DNA of 40,258 bases from Fusobacterium perfoetens (lineage in GTDB: Bacteria; Fusobacteriota; Fusobacteriia; Fusobacteriales; Fusobacteriaceae), in NCBI RefSeq assembly GCF_021531595.1, contig NZ_JADYUD010000017.1, positions 1 to 40,258 on the forward strand, read 5' to 3'. Position numbers and translations under genes: made by a program. The notes under the pieces are model-generated. The model saw only the letters and a list, made by a program, of their open reading frames with translations, did no database searches and was not told the origin of the DNA. This document shows positions 1 through 6,174 of the stretch, in pieces (the stretch's first letter is position 1; the number at the start of each line of letters is the position of its first letter).

Positions 1-33
1 ATTGTTGTGGTGACTATATTATACAAAAAAGAG

Positions 34-79
34 AGCTGAGTAAAACATTTTTTTTAAAATGTTACTCAGCTTTTTTTAT
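34..79 (+). terminator. Rho-independent terminator
   Basis: AGCTGAGTA at 34-42 pairs with TACTCAGCT at 63-71. A shorter inner A/T stem follows, and a run of seven T comes directly after the hairpin. It ends transcription entering from left of the window, so the HTH gene after it starts a new unit. Confidence 0.85.
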
Positions 80-96
80 TTAAGAAAAAAAAGTTA

Positions 97-125
97 TTGA
101 CTATAACTAAAAATAGTTATATAAT
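97..125 (+). promoter_or_regulatory. Sigma70 promoter with palindromic operator in its spacer
   Basis: TTGACT (97-102) and TATAAT (120-125) are separated by 17 bp. The spacer carries the inverted repeat ATAACTAAAAATAGTTAT (103-120). A repressor bound there would block RNA polymerase. A near-identical copy (one base different) lies at 394-411, after the HTH gene, which suggests the HTH protein controls its own synthesis. The -35 and -10 boxes are seen directly. Autoregulation is inferred. Confidence 0.75.
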
Positions 126-153
126 AATAATTGAAATTGTAAAGGAGGATATA

Positions 154-375
154 ATGAAAGAAGAACTCGTAGAAGTACAAAAAAAAATAGGTCAAGAATT
201 TTTGCTAAAAATTGATACCTATAAAAGAAATAATCATCTTTCATACACTGATATTGCAGATATCGTAGGAATAGATAAATTCTATTTTGCAAATTTAAGA
301 AATAAAATAAAAAAAAATAAGACAGTACCAACTGATAAGGTAATTAAGAAATTTAGTAAAATTATTACCTTTTAA
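154..375 (+). CDS. Small helix-turn-helix regulator (73 aa)
   Basis: I chose the ATG at 154 because AAAGGAGGA precedes it; a longer reading upstream has no ribosome site and would start in the promoter. The protein has a charged N-terminus and a helix-turn-helix-like stretch (about residues 28-55, LSYTDIADIVGIDKFYFANL) with a Lys-rich second half. No enzymatic motif is present. It is probably a DNA-binding repressor of the small Xre type, since its promoter contains an 18-bp palindrome that is repeated just after the gene. It is much shorter than a typical CI repressor. Its family was not recognised with certainty. Confidence 0.7.
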   Translation: MKEELVEVQKKIGQEFLLKIDTYKRNNHLSYTDIADIVGIDKFYFANLRNKIKKNKTVPTDKVIKKFSKIITF

Positions 376-393
376 TTTTTTTTGTTCTTTTAA

Positions 394-411
394 ATAACTA
401 AAAACAGTTAT
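394..411 (+). promoter_or_regulatory. Second copy of the HTH operator palindrome
   Basis: ATAACTAAAAACAGTTAT differs from the 103-120 palindrome by one base. A perfect 10-bp palindrome ACTGTACAGT follows at 414-423. It is a likely second binding site for the 73-aa HTH protein, possibly controlling expression of the tRNA that follows. Confidence 0.5.
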
Positions 412-425
412 TAACTGTACAGTAA

Positions 426-481
426 AAGCGACTGGGTTTCCGAATGGAAGTAGGCAATAGCTTAGAATTCCTTTGTCGCTT
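426..481 (+). ncRNA. Possible structured RNA upstream of tRNA-Ser
   Basis: AAGCGAC (426-432) can pair perfectly with GTCGCTT (475-481). The enclosed 42 nt contain a smaller TTCC/GGAA hairpin (438-449). The closing stem has the length of a tRNA acceptor stem, but there is no D or T arm. It ends 4 nt before the tRNA. It may be a leader or processing structure; low certainty. Confidence 0.25.
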
Positions 482-485
482 ATGT

Positions 486-570
486 GGAAGCATAGCATAA
501 TGGTAATGCAGCACTTTGCTAAAGTGCCGAGGTAAAACTCTTACAGGTTCAAATCCTGTTGCTTCCGCCA
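486..570 (+). tRNA. tRNA-Ser (anticodon GCT)
   Basis: The full cloverleaf is visible. The acceptor GGAAGCA (486-492) pairs with TGCTTCC (560-566). The D arm is GCAT/ATGC. The anticodon stem GCACT/AGTGC closes the loop TTGCTAA with anticodon GCT at 518-520. A 15-nt variable region contains a GAG/CTC pairing, as expected for serine tRNA. The T arm is ACAGG/CCTGT with loop TTCAAAT. The CCA end is encoded (568-570). It reads AGC and AGU codons. It lies inside phage-type DNA, so it is either phage-encoded or a host gene at the prophage edge. Confidence 0.88.
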
Positions 571-590
571 TAAAAAAGGTGGTGAGAACA

Positions 591-779
591 TTGGAAAAAG
601 AAAAAAACAAAAAAATAAATAATGTGGTAATAGAAGCAGGAGCAGTAATTTTGAATGGTGTTCTGATAGACCTTGTATGGAACTATGAATTCACAAAAAA
701 AATAACCTCTGGAAGAGAAGAGGCTATTTTAAAACTAGAAATAATTATAGACGGTGATGCTGTTCTAAAAGGGTTTTAG
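591..779 (+). CDS. Small hydrophobic protein of unknown function (62 aa)
   Basis: The TTG at 591 follows AAAGGTGGTGAG at a normal distance. Any start further upstream would lie inside the tRNA. The N-terminus is Lys/Glu-rich (residues 1-10). A hydrophobic stretch follows (about 13-28, VIEAGAVILNGVLIDLVW), then a mixed C-terminus. Its 3' end overlaps the convergent DUF2513 gene by about 35 bp. I do not recognise a family. It could be a membrane-associated peptide like the other small phage proteins here. Confidence 0.5.
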   Translation: MEKEKNKKINNVVIEAGAVILNGVLIDLVWNYEFTKKITSGREEAILKLEIIIDGDAVLKGF

Positions 780-1122
780 TAATTATATCAGAAGCAATAT
801 CTTTTAAAATTTCTAATGATAAACTTCCTATTTTAGAAGCTATATTTTTAGTTTTGTTCCATGTAGTAATAGAACGAATATTTGCTAAAAAAGAATGCCC
901 TTTTGGAGTTAAATCATAAATTTTAAATGAATAAGTTTTATATTCACCGTCAACATATTGGAATTTTATACACTGTTCTAAATGATAAAAAAATTCATCT
1001 TTTGAATATTTATCACAATAGTTTTTATAATTTTTCCAGTTAATATATAAGGCTCTTCCGTACTCTATTTTTGCTTCAAGCAATAAGAGTATATCCCTTA
1101 TACAGTCTGGATTTAAAATCAT
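745..1122 (-). CDS. DUF2513 family protein (125 aa)
   Basis: The protein starts MILNPDCIRDILLLLE and contains a central D-L-T-x-K-G-H-x-F-L-x-N-I-R motif (about residues 70-83), followed by the C-terminal SKIGSLSLEILKDIASDII helix. This order is typical of DUF2513 phage and prophage proteins, which look like winged-helix DNA-binding proteins; the biochemical role is unknown. The start is supported by AAAGGAGG just upstream on the minus strand. A TATAAT-like box (ATTATA on the plus strand at 1164-1169) could serve as its promoter. Being antisense to the early genes, it may belong to lysogeny control. That role is inferred. Confidence 0.8.
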   Translation of the reverse strand: MILNPDCIRDILLLLEAKIEYGRALYINWKNYKNYCDKYSKDEFFYHLEQCIKFQYVDGEYKTYSFKIYDLTPKGHSFLANIRSITTWNKTKNIASKIGSLSLEILKDIASDIITKTLLEQHHRL

Positions 1123-1281
1123 AGTTTAAACCTCCTTTCTTTATGTAGTTATCTCACAAATATATTATATAACAAAGGAGTTTTAAAAATAAATATCATG
1201 GTAGTGACGACCAGAAACAGTCAGAAGTGAACCTATATAATTTTTCCGCCAGTGGTGTTTAATAATAAGCACCACACAAAT

Positions 1282-1354
1282 GGGAATGCAGTTTAAATGG
1301 ATAAACACCTAACCTTTGTATTAGGAGATTTCAGTTCAAGTCTGAACATTCCCA
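1282..1354 (+). tRNA. tRNA-like RNA with 8-nt anticodon loop
   Basis: The acceptor GGGAATG (1282-1288) pairs with CATTCCC (1347-1353). The D arm is GTTT/AAAC with a GG-containing loop. The anticodon stem CCTAA/TTAGG (1308-1312, 1321-1325) is perfect. The variable region has 4 nt. The T arm is TTCAG/CTGAA with loop TTCAAGT. The anticodon loop is CCTTTGTA, eight bases instead of seven. If U33 is the T at 1315 the anticodon would be TTG (Gln). No CCA is encoded. The cloverleaf is clear. Whether it is charged or used in translation is unknown. Confidence 0.65.
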
Positions 1355-1365
1355 GTATGATATAG

Positions 1366-1408
1366 ACTATATTGCACCTCTTAACAATGTGGAACATGAT
1401 ATAGTCGC
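1366..1408 (+). repeat. Hairpin with 8-bp stem and ATGATATAG direct repeats
   Basis: GACTATAT (from about 1366) can pair with ATATAGTC (ending about 1408) around a loop of roughly 26 nt. ATGATATAG occurs at about 1357 and again about 1396, so alternative pairings exist. It lies between the two tRNA-like RNAs and may be a processing site. The function is not known. Confidence 0.3.
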
Positions 1409-1465
1409 TAAAAATTTTAGTTATCGTCTCTAAAAAAAAGACGAGAGTGTTACATAATTGAGGTA

Positions 1466-1490
1466 AGGTGGCACTTCTCCCTGTGCCACA
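1466..1490 (+). repeat. GTGGCAC/GTGCCAC hairpin
   Basis: A perfect 7-bp stem with an 8-nt loop (TTCTCCCT) sits just before the second tRNA-like RNA. No T run follows, so it is not a normal terminator. It looks like part of the structured RNA region. Confidence 0.35.
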
Positions 1491-1495
1491 CTTAT

Positions 1496-1579
1496 GGGAA
1501 TGTGTCTGAGGTCAGCAGTTCGTGGTGAACTTTAAGAAGTCTACTATACGACAATCAAGTTCAAGTCTTGGCATTCCCT
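1496..1579 (+). tRNA. tRNA-like RNA with disrupted anticodon arm
   Basis: The acceptor GGGAATG (1496-1502) pairs with CATTCCC (1572-1578). The T arm TCAAG/CTTGG with loop TTCAAGT is normal, and a short CTG/CAG D stem with AGGTCAG loop is present. The middle does not form a 7-nt anticodon loop. The best fit is a TCGT/ACGA stem (1520-1523, 1548-1551) closing about 24 nt that contain their own ACTT/AAGT hairpin. The acceptor is identical to that of the RNA at 1282, suggesting a common origin. It may be a degenerate or decoy tRNA. Confidence 0.45.
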
Positions 1580-1680
1580 TTTATTTTTCATTTTCACCTC
1601 CTTTGAAAATGATTTTATATTTCATACTTTGTATTATTTTAATTTGAGTTTTAAGGCTTTCTCTAAAAAAGCCTACAAAA

Positions 1681-1708
1681 TACGCGTATTTACGCGTAAG
1701 ATACGCGT
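1681..1708 (+). repeat. Three phased TACGCGT repeats
   Basis: TACGCGT starts at 1681, 1691 and 1702. Spacings of 10 and 11 bp place the copies on one DNA face. The first two extend to the palindrome TACGCGTA. They lie directly upstream of the replication initiator leader in otherwise A/T-rich DNA, so they are good candidates for initiator or repressor binding sites. Confidence 0.6.
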
Positions 1709-1717
1709 TTTTATTTT

Positions 1718-1810
1718 ATATCTGCTCATCATGTCAGAGCCACTAACTCAGATATGATGGGTGGATACAAACTAAAAATACAGGAGTTAGTGGCATAACT
1801 CCTAAAGGAG
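1718..1810 (+). promoter_or_regulatory. Structured 5' leader of the replication initiator with competing stems
   Basis: GCCACTAACTC (1739-1749) pairs perfectly with GAGTTAGTGGC (1784-1794). The same segment can instead form the local hairpin GGAGTTA (1783-1789) with TAACTCC (1796-1802). The freed CTCC (1799-1802) can pair with GGAG (1807-1810), which is the ribosome site of the next gene. ATATCTG (1718-1724) also pairs with CAGATAT (1749-1755). The pairings are mutually exclusive, so the leader could switch translation on and off. The ligand or trigger is unknown. Confidence 0.5.
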
Positions 1811-1818
1811 AAGATGAC

Positions 1819-2667
1819 ATGAGTAATAGAATAAAAGCTAGAGAATTAAATGGCATAGTTTATTATCAAATACCTAAATGGCTTATGGATTTATTTATTG
1901 ACGGCAAAATATCATCAGGTGCTTTTAAAACTTATGCACTTATGTATGAAAGATTAAGAATGTCTGCAAAAAATAATTGGATTGATAATGATGGAGATGT
2001 TTATATCAAATACTCTTATGATGAACTTATAGAAGATTTAAAATGTAACAGCAGAACAACTGTTTCAAATAATCTTAAAGAATTACAAGAACTAGATATA
2101 GTAGATAAAGTGAAATGTTTTAGTTCAAGCAATATTTATTATCTTAAAGTTAAAAGTACAGAAGATTGCACTAGTACAAATAATTACACTAGTACAGAAA
2201 CTTGTACTAGTACAAAAAAGTGTACTGACAGTAGTACAGAAGATTGGACTACAGTAGTACAGAAAACTTGTACGACTAGTAGTACAGAAAACTTGTACGC
2301 TAGTAAGAATAACTTTAAAAAGAATAACGATAGTAAGAATGATGTTCCTCTTAACGAGGAATCAGTCAATCGTGCTAAGAATTTAGTTGAATTACAAAAC
2401 ATTGCTACAAACTCAACAGGTTTAAATAAAATACAAGTAGATGGAGTAATAAAACCTTATATTTATAAAGATATAGATTTAACTATTTTGATACAGAAAA
2501 TAAAAGAATCAGATTTTTTAATGGGCAAATGCAGTAATAAACCTACAATAGCACACTTTACACAACTTAGTATGCTTAATAAAATCTTAGCTGATTATTA
2601 TAAAAACAAGGTTAGTGTGACGGAACAGTCTACAAGTAAAGACCCTTCAAGAAAGAGATTGTGGTAA
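1819..2667 (+). CDS. Replication initiator protein (282 aa)
   Basis: The ATG at 1819 follows AAAGGAG with 8-nt spacing. Residues 1-115 resemble a winged-helix replication initiator: PKWLMDLFIDGKISSGAFKTYALMYERL, then a SYDELIEDLKCNSRTTVSNNLKEL helix-turn-helix. Residues about 116-165 are a low-complexity Ser/Thr/Cys linker encoded by ACTAGTACA-type DNA repeats. Residues about 180-282 form a helical C-terminal domain. The gene lies directly upstream of the DnaB helicase, the usual order for phage replication modules (lambda O/P-like or RepA/DnaB). It probably binds the repeats within its own gene and loads the helicase. The domain assignment is from pattern only. Confidence 0.7.
   Translation: MSNRIKARELNGIVYYQIPKWLMDLFIDGKISSGAFKTYALMYERLRMSAKNNWIDNDGDVYIKYSYDELIEDLKCNSRTTVSNNLKELQELDIVDKVKCFSSSNIYYLKVKSTEDCTSTNNYTSTETCTSTKKCTDSSTEDWTTVVQKTCTTSSTENLYASKNNFKKNNDSKNDVPLNEESVNRAKNLVELQNIATNSTGLNKIQVDGVIKPYIYKDIDLTILIQKIKESDFLMGKCSNKPTIAHFTQLSMLNKILADYYKNKVSVTEQSTSKDPSRKRLW
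2155..2299 (+). repeat. Iteron-like repeats inside the initiator gene, candidate origin
   Basis: ACTAGTACA recurs at about 2169, 2188 and 2205, with further AGTACAGAA copies at 2155 and 2232. A 20-bp unit TAGTACAGAAAACTTGTACG occurs twice, at 2255-2274 and 2280-2299. The palindrome TTGTACTAGTACAA lies near 2202. Phage lambda and many Gram-positive phages have their origin as iterons within the initiator gene. By analogy this is the likely replication origin. Confidence 0.55.
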
Positions 2668-2669
2668 AT

Positions 2670-4886
2670 ATGAAAAATAAACCTGAATACGATTTACTTT
2701 CTTATCTTGTTTTAAAAAATCAGTTTATAACAGATAAAGTTTTTAAGGAGATATATAATTATAAAAATTATTTTAGTTTAGAAGGGCAAAAGTTAGTAGA
2801 ACTTCTTAAAGACAAGAGGAAAAATAAAGAAGTTATAGACATAGAAATATTTTTAAATCTTTCTGAGGACTATACAAGAAAAGTATTAGACAATGGAGAT
2901 ATGGACATTGGAACAGAGTTTGCAACTAAGAGTTATAAAGAACTTCTTACAGAGTTAGAAAAAAATCACGCAAAAGATATAGCACAGAATATTATAAATT
3001 CTAACAATGTATCTGAAATAGCAGAGGGAATAGACAAACTAAAAACTGTTTTTACTAAAACTAAGCAAATAAATAAAATAAATCTAAAAGAAGCTTCACT
3101 TAAATTTTTTAAAAATATAGATAACTTAGATATGCAGAATAGTGTAAAAGCTAAAAATTGGTATAGATTTAACAAGGTTGTGAAACTATACAAGGGAGAT
3201 GTTACTGTTATAGCTGGTAGACCAGGATGTTTACCTGCAGGGACAGAAGTTTTAACAAAAAAAGGTTGGCTTGATATATCAAAATGGACTAATGAAGAAA
3301 TATTAGAAATAAATTATAAAACTAACACAAACCAAATTGATATAACAGGACAATTTGCAAAACCTCTTATGTATCACAAATATAACACAACTGAGTTTTA
3401 TAGAATGAAAAATAAAGTTGGAACAATGGATTTAGTAAGTTCAGTAGAACATAGACATCCACATATTTCAGAAAAAGGTTTTTGTAGGGAATTCACAACA
3501 AGAGAACTTTATAATTCTTGGATAAATAAAGAGGGTAATCCTCATATAATTAATATTCCAGAAACTTTTGAGTGGTTTGGAAGTGGCATAAATTACAGTG
3601 ATGAATATATTAGATTAAAAGTTGCAGTTTTTGCAGATGGAAGTTTTTTAAAAAGCAAAGGTAGTAAAAGATGTTATATAAATATAAAAAAAGATAGAAA
3701 AAAATTAAGATTAGAAGACCTTTTAGAAAAAAATAACTTAGATTACAGAGTAAAAGAGCATGCTGACGAATATAAAAGATATTCATTTTTAATGGATAAC
3801 AGAGATAAAGTTTTTAAATATGATTGGTTTTTAAAAACAAATAAACATCAAAGAGAAATTATAATGGATGAACTTAAATATTGGGATAGCTATATCTGTG
3901 GAGGTAATAGATTATTTACTTTTTCTACTGTTAATAAAGAAACTGCTGAAACTATACAGTTAATAGCAACTTCTTTAGGATACAGAGCAACTTTAAGAAT
4001 AGAAAAAAGAGAAAATAAATATAAAAATGACATTATATACAACCTTAATTTTTCTAAAGGAACAAAATATGGATGTAGAACTCTAAAAAAATCTGATGTT
4101 AATTCATTTGAAAAAGTTGAAGCAGGAAAATATATGTATTGTTTTACAACAAATACTGGTTTTTTCTTGATTAGACAAAATAATAAAATATATGTTACTG
4201 GAAATTCAGGTAAAACAACATTTGCATTATCTCTAGCTTTAGAGTTTGCTAAGAATGGGAGTAAAGGCTTATTTTTCTCACTAGAAATGGGAGAGGAACA
4301 AATAATAAACAGAATGATGTCTCAGCTTAGTCTTGTGCCTATAAATAAATTTCAGGACAGTTTTGAAGCTAAGAATTTAAGTAAAGAGGAACATGGCAGA
4401 ATTACAAATGCAGTTGAAGAAATGCAGAGACTTGCAGATAATCTTCAGATAATCTCAGGAAACTTTTCTAGTGATGACATTTTAGAAATTGCAGAAAATG
4501 ACAAGCCTGAATTTATAATAATTGACTATATGCAGTTATTAAGAGCAACAGAAGGTCGTGGAAGAGTTGAAGAAATAACTTACTTATCTATGGAGCTTAA
4601 AAGAATAGCTATGAAACTTCAAATTCCTATCATAGAACTTTGTCAGCTTTCAAGAGCAGTAGAGCAGAGGGGAGATAAAAAACCTATATTATCAGACCTT
4701 AGAGAATCAGGACAAATTGAACAGGACGCTAGTGTTGTAATAGGAATTTATAGAGAAGCATACTACAACGAAGAAGCAGACCCTGAGAGCATGGATTGTA
4801 TTATTTTAAAAAATAGAAATGGAAGCACAGGAACAATGCCTTTTAAATTTCTAGGTGCAGTACAAAAGGTTTATGAGGGGGTATAA
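2670..4886 (+). CDS. dnaB: DnaB-type replicative helicase precursor containing an intein
   Basis: This is a 5'-3' replicative helicase of the RecA-fold DnaB family. The ATG at 2670 is preferred over the GTG at 2661, which overlaps the previous stop. The helicase is split by an intein at residues 187-512. The flanks join to GRPG-SGKTTFALSLALEF, an intact Walker A. Walker B is FIIIDY with Asp near residue 619, followed by the DnaB-typical LSRAVEQRGDKKPILSDLRESG motif. After splicing the enzyme would be 412 aa, normal for phage DnaB. Without splicing the ATP site is broken, so activity depends on splicing. It follows the initiator by 2 bp and is probably co-translated with it. Confidence 0.9.
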   Translation: MKNKPEYDLLSYLVLKNQFITDKVFKEIYNYKNYFSLEGQKLVELLKDKRKNKEVIDIEIFLNLSEDYTRKVLDNGDMDIGTEFATKSYKELLTELEKNHAKDIAQNIINSNNVSEIAEGIDKLKTVFTKTKQINKINLKEASLKFFKNIDNLDMQNSVKAKNWYRFNKVVKLYKGDVTVIAGRPGCLPAGTEVLTKKGWLDISKWTNEEILEINYKTNTNQIDITGQFAKPLMYHKYNTTEFYRMKNKVGTMDLVSSVEHRHPHISEKGFCREFTTRELYNSWINKEGNPHIINIPETFEWFGSGINYSDEYIRLKVAVFADGSFLKSKGSKRCYINIKKDRKKLRLEDLLEKNNLDYRVKEHADEYKRYSFLMDNRDKVFKYDWFLKTNKHQREIIMDELKYWDSYICGGNRLFTFSTVNKETAETIQLIATSLGYRATLRIEKRENKYKNDIIYNLNFSKGTKYGCRTLKKSDVNSFEKVEAGKYMYCFTTNTGFFLIRQNNKIYVTGNSGKTTFALSLALEFAKNGSKGLFFSLEMGEEQIINRMMSQLSLVPINKFQDSFEAKNLSKEEHGRITNAVEEMQRLADNLQIISGNFSSDDILEIAENDKPEFIIIDYMQLLRATEGRGRVEEITYLSMELKRIAMKLQIPIIELCQLSRAVEQRGDKKPILSDLRESGQIEQDASVVIGIYREAYYNEEADPESMDCIILKNRNGSTGTMPFKFLGAVQKVYEGV
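3228..4205 (+). other. Intein with LAGLIDADG-type homing endonuclease, in the P-loop
   Basis: The intein spans 326 codons (Cys187 to Asn512 of the precursor). Splice block A is CLPAGTEVLTKKGW. Block B resembles SSVEHRHPH. The C-terminal blocks read GFFLIRQNNKIYVTGN, followed by Ser as the +1 nucleophile. The penultimate residue is Gly instead of the common His. A dodecapeptide motif LKVAVFADG (residues 316-324) and a later ELKYWDSYICGG segment mark a DOD homing endonuclease. The insertion at the ATP-binding loop is a known DnaB intein position. The catalytic residues look intact. Confidence 0.88.
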
Positions 4887-4888
4887 GA

Positions 4889-5104
4889 ATGAGACTAATA
4901 GAATTTGAGAGAATACCCGTACCACAAGAATTACAAGATATCTGCCATAAAGAAAAGGTTTATATGTTGCGATACTATATAAAACTAAATAGAAAACCTT
5001 TTAAACATGGACAAGTATTTATAAATAAAAATGATGTTTTAAAATTTTGTGAAAGAAATAAAATCACAATTGAGGAGTTAAAAAAAGTATGGAAGAAAAA
5101 TTAA
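4889..5104 (+). CDS. Hypothetical protein (71 aa)
   Basis: The ATG at 4889 follows GAGGGGG and lies 2 nt after the helicase stop, so it belongs to the same operon. The protein is small and basic, with a C-terminal part (INKNDVLKFCERNKITIEELKKVWKK) that looks like a short helix-turn-helix or helical hairpin. There is no transmembrane segment and no catalytic motif. Its place after dnaB suggests a replication accessory or regulator, but this is only context. Confidence 0.65.
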   Translation: MRLIEFERIPVPQELQDICHKEKVYMLRYYIKLNRKPFKHGQVFINKNDVLKFCERNKITIEELKKVWKKN

Positions 5105-5196
5105 TTGAATTACTTAAGCAAAAACAGAAATTAATGGATAAACCTACATGTATTTTAATAGACAGAATGAGATTAAGAAAGCTAAAAAGAAAATGA
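5089..5196 (+). CDS. Very small basic protein (35 aa)
   Basis: It starts inside the end of the previous gene (overlap 16 bp) with GAGGAG 12 nt upstream. It is Lys/Arg-rich with a Leu-heptad-like N-terminus (EEKLIELLKQKQKLMDK) and ends RMRLRKLKRK. It may be a nucleic-acid-binding peptide or only a translational linker. I cannot assign a function. Confidence 0.4.
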   Translation: MEEKLIELLKQKQKLMDKPTCILIDRMRLRKLKRK

Positions 5197-5261
5197 TAGC
5201 ACATTTAATATGCTTTTGTCTTGTAGGAATAGGTTTATATTTTGCAATAAGGGGGATTTAA
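5193..5261 (+). CDS. 22-aa membrane peptide
   Basis: ATG overlaps the stop of the preceding reading frame (ATGA), and its TAA overlaps the next ATG (TAATG). The sequence AHLICFCLVGIGLYFAIRGI is almost entirely a single membrane helix. Tight coupling on both sides supports translation, but the gene is very short and its role is unknown. Confidence 0.35.
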   Translation: MIAHLICFCLVGIGLYFAIRGI

Positions 5262-5395
5262 TGATTACTTTAGGACTTGTATTTTTATCAGCAAAATACA
5301 ATTTAGAATTTGAACTTTTATATCTTGGAACATTTATTTTAGATGGCTGTGTAATAGACGGAATAGTTGAAATTATAAAAACTATTATTAAATAA
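5261..5395 (+). CDS. Small hydrophobic protein (44 aa)
   Basis: The ATG at 5261 follows AAGGGGG and overlaps the previous stop. The protein is hydrophobic throughout (LGLVFLSAKY, LLYLGTFILDGCVIDGIVEI). It has a pattern similar to the 62-aa protein at 591 (VIEAGAVILNGVLIDLVW). They may be distant relatives. The function is unknown. Membrane association is likely. Confidence 0.5.
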   Translation: MITLGLVFLSAKYNLEFELLYLGTFILDGCVIDGIVEIIKTIIK

Positions 5396-5409
5396 AAAAG
5401 GTGGATTAA

Positions 5410-6174
5410 ATGCAGTATGTAATTGACATAGATAGAGAGAATAATCATATAAAGGTTTTAGTTCCCTCAGCAAAAGGAACTATTACAGAAGAAAAAGTAA
5501 AAAATTTCTTTGGAGTTCTTAAACAATCTACATGGGAAGTTGAGCCTGTACAAAGATTATCTTTGGATCAAATGAAAATGATATTTGCATTGTGCAGAGA
5601 TTATTCCGAGATAATAGGATATGAACCTGAAGAATTAAGAGAACTTCTAAAAGCTGAATTTTGTATAAAAAATTGTGTAGAAGATTTTTCATGTAGTCCT
5701 TACAAGAGAAATGCAGCTACTATGAAAATTGCAACTGATTTTATTCAATTTATTATTGAACATGCTTTAAATTTAACAGGTTGTACATTAAAAGTTGTAG
5801 AGGGACATGGTAAAAATAGAATTGTAAGGTCTGCAAGAGAGATAGTTCCTGATATAAGAAAATATGTTATAGCTTGTCTTATGAATAAGACTTGTGCAAT
5901 ATGTGGAGCTACAACAGAACAAAGAGAAATAGACCTACACCATTGGGATAGTGTAAATAGCATTGGGGGCTATGAACATGATGATGGATTGAAAACAAGG
6001 TTTATATCTTTATGTAGAGAACATCATACAGAGTTCCATAATATAGAAGCTAAAGCATTTTCTGAAAAATATCATATTGACGGAGTATGGCTTTCTGAAA
6101 ATATAGTTAAAAAATTAAAAAAAGATAAAGTTTATCCAAACCATTTTAAAGCATTTAAGGAGACGGCAGAATGA
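5410..6174 (+). CDS. Phage NinB/HNH-type nuclease (putative HNHc nuclease)
   Basis: This 254-aa protein has an N-terminal half (about 1-125) typical of phage proteins with a NinB-like recombination fold: RLSLDQMKMIFALCRDYSEIIG, then ELRELLKAEFCIKN. Its C-terminal HNH zinc-finger nuclease has CAICGATTEQREIDLHHWDSV followed by SLCREHHTEFHN. The Cys pair, the double His and the final H-x-x-x-H are all present, so the nuclease site looks complete. Such proteins occur in replication/recombination modules and are thought to process recombination intermediates. The ribosome site is AAAGGTGG. The next gene overlaps its stop by 4 bp. Confidence 0.75.
   Translation: MQYVIDIDRENNHIKVLVPSAKGTITEEKVKNFFGVLKQSTWEVEPVQRLSLDQMKMIFALCRDYSEIIGYEPEELRELLKAEFCIKNCVEDFSCSPYKRNAATMKIATDFIQFIIEHALNLTGCTLKVVEGHGKNRIVRSAREIVPDIRKYVIACLMNKTCAICGATTEQREIDLHHWDSVNSIGGYEHDDGLKTRFISLCREHHTEFHNIEAKAFSEKYHIDGVWLSENIVKKLKKDKVYPNHFKAFKETAE

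Noticed and set aside
1544-1591. 15-codon minus-strand peptide with a perfect ribosome site, antisense to the second tRNA-like RNA
   Set aside because: Too short, and its sequence is fixed by the tRNA T arm and acceptor; the tRNA reading explains the sequence better, though the AAAGGAGGTG upstream remains unexplained.
2150-2300. Short repeats as a possible CRISPR array
   Set aside because: The repeats are irregular, lie within a continuous coding frame, and have no spacer structure or cas genes nearby.
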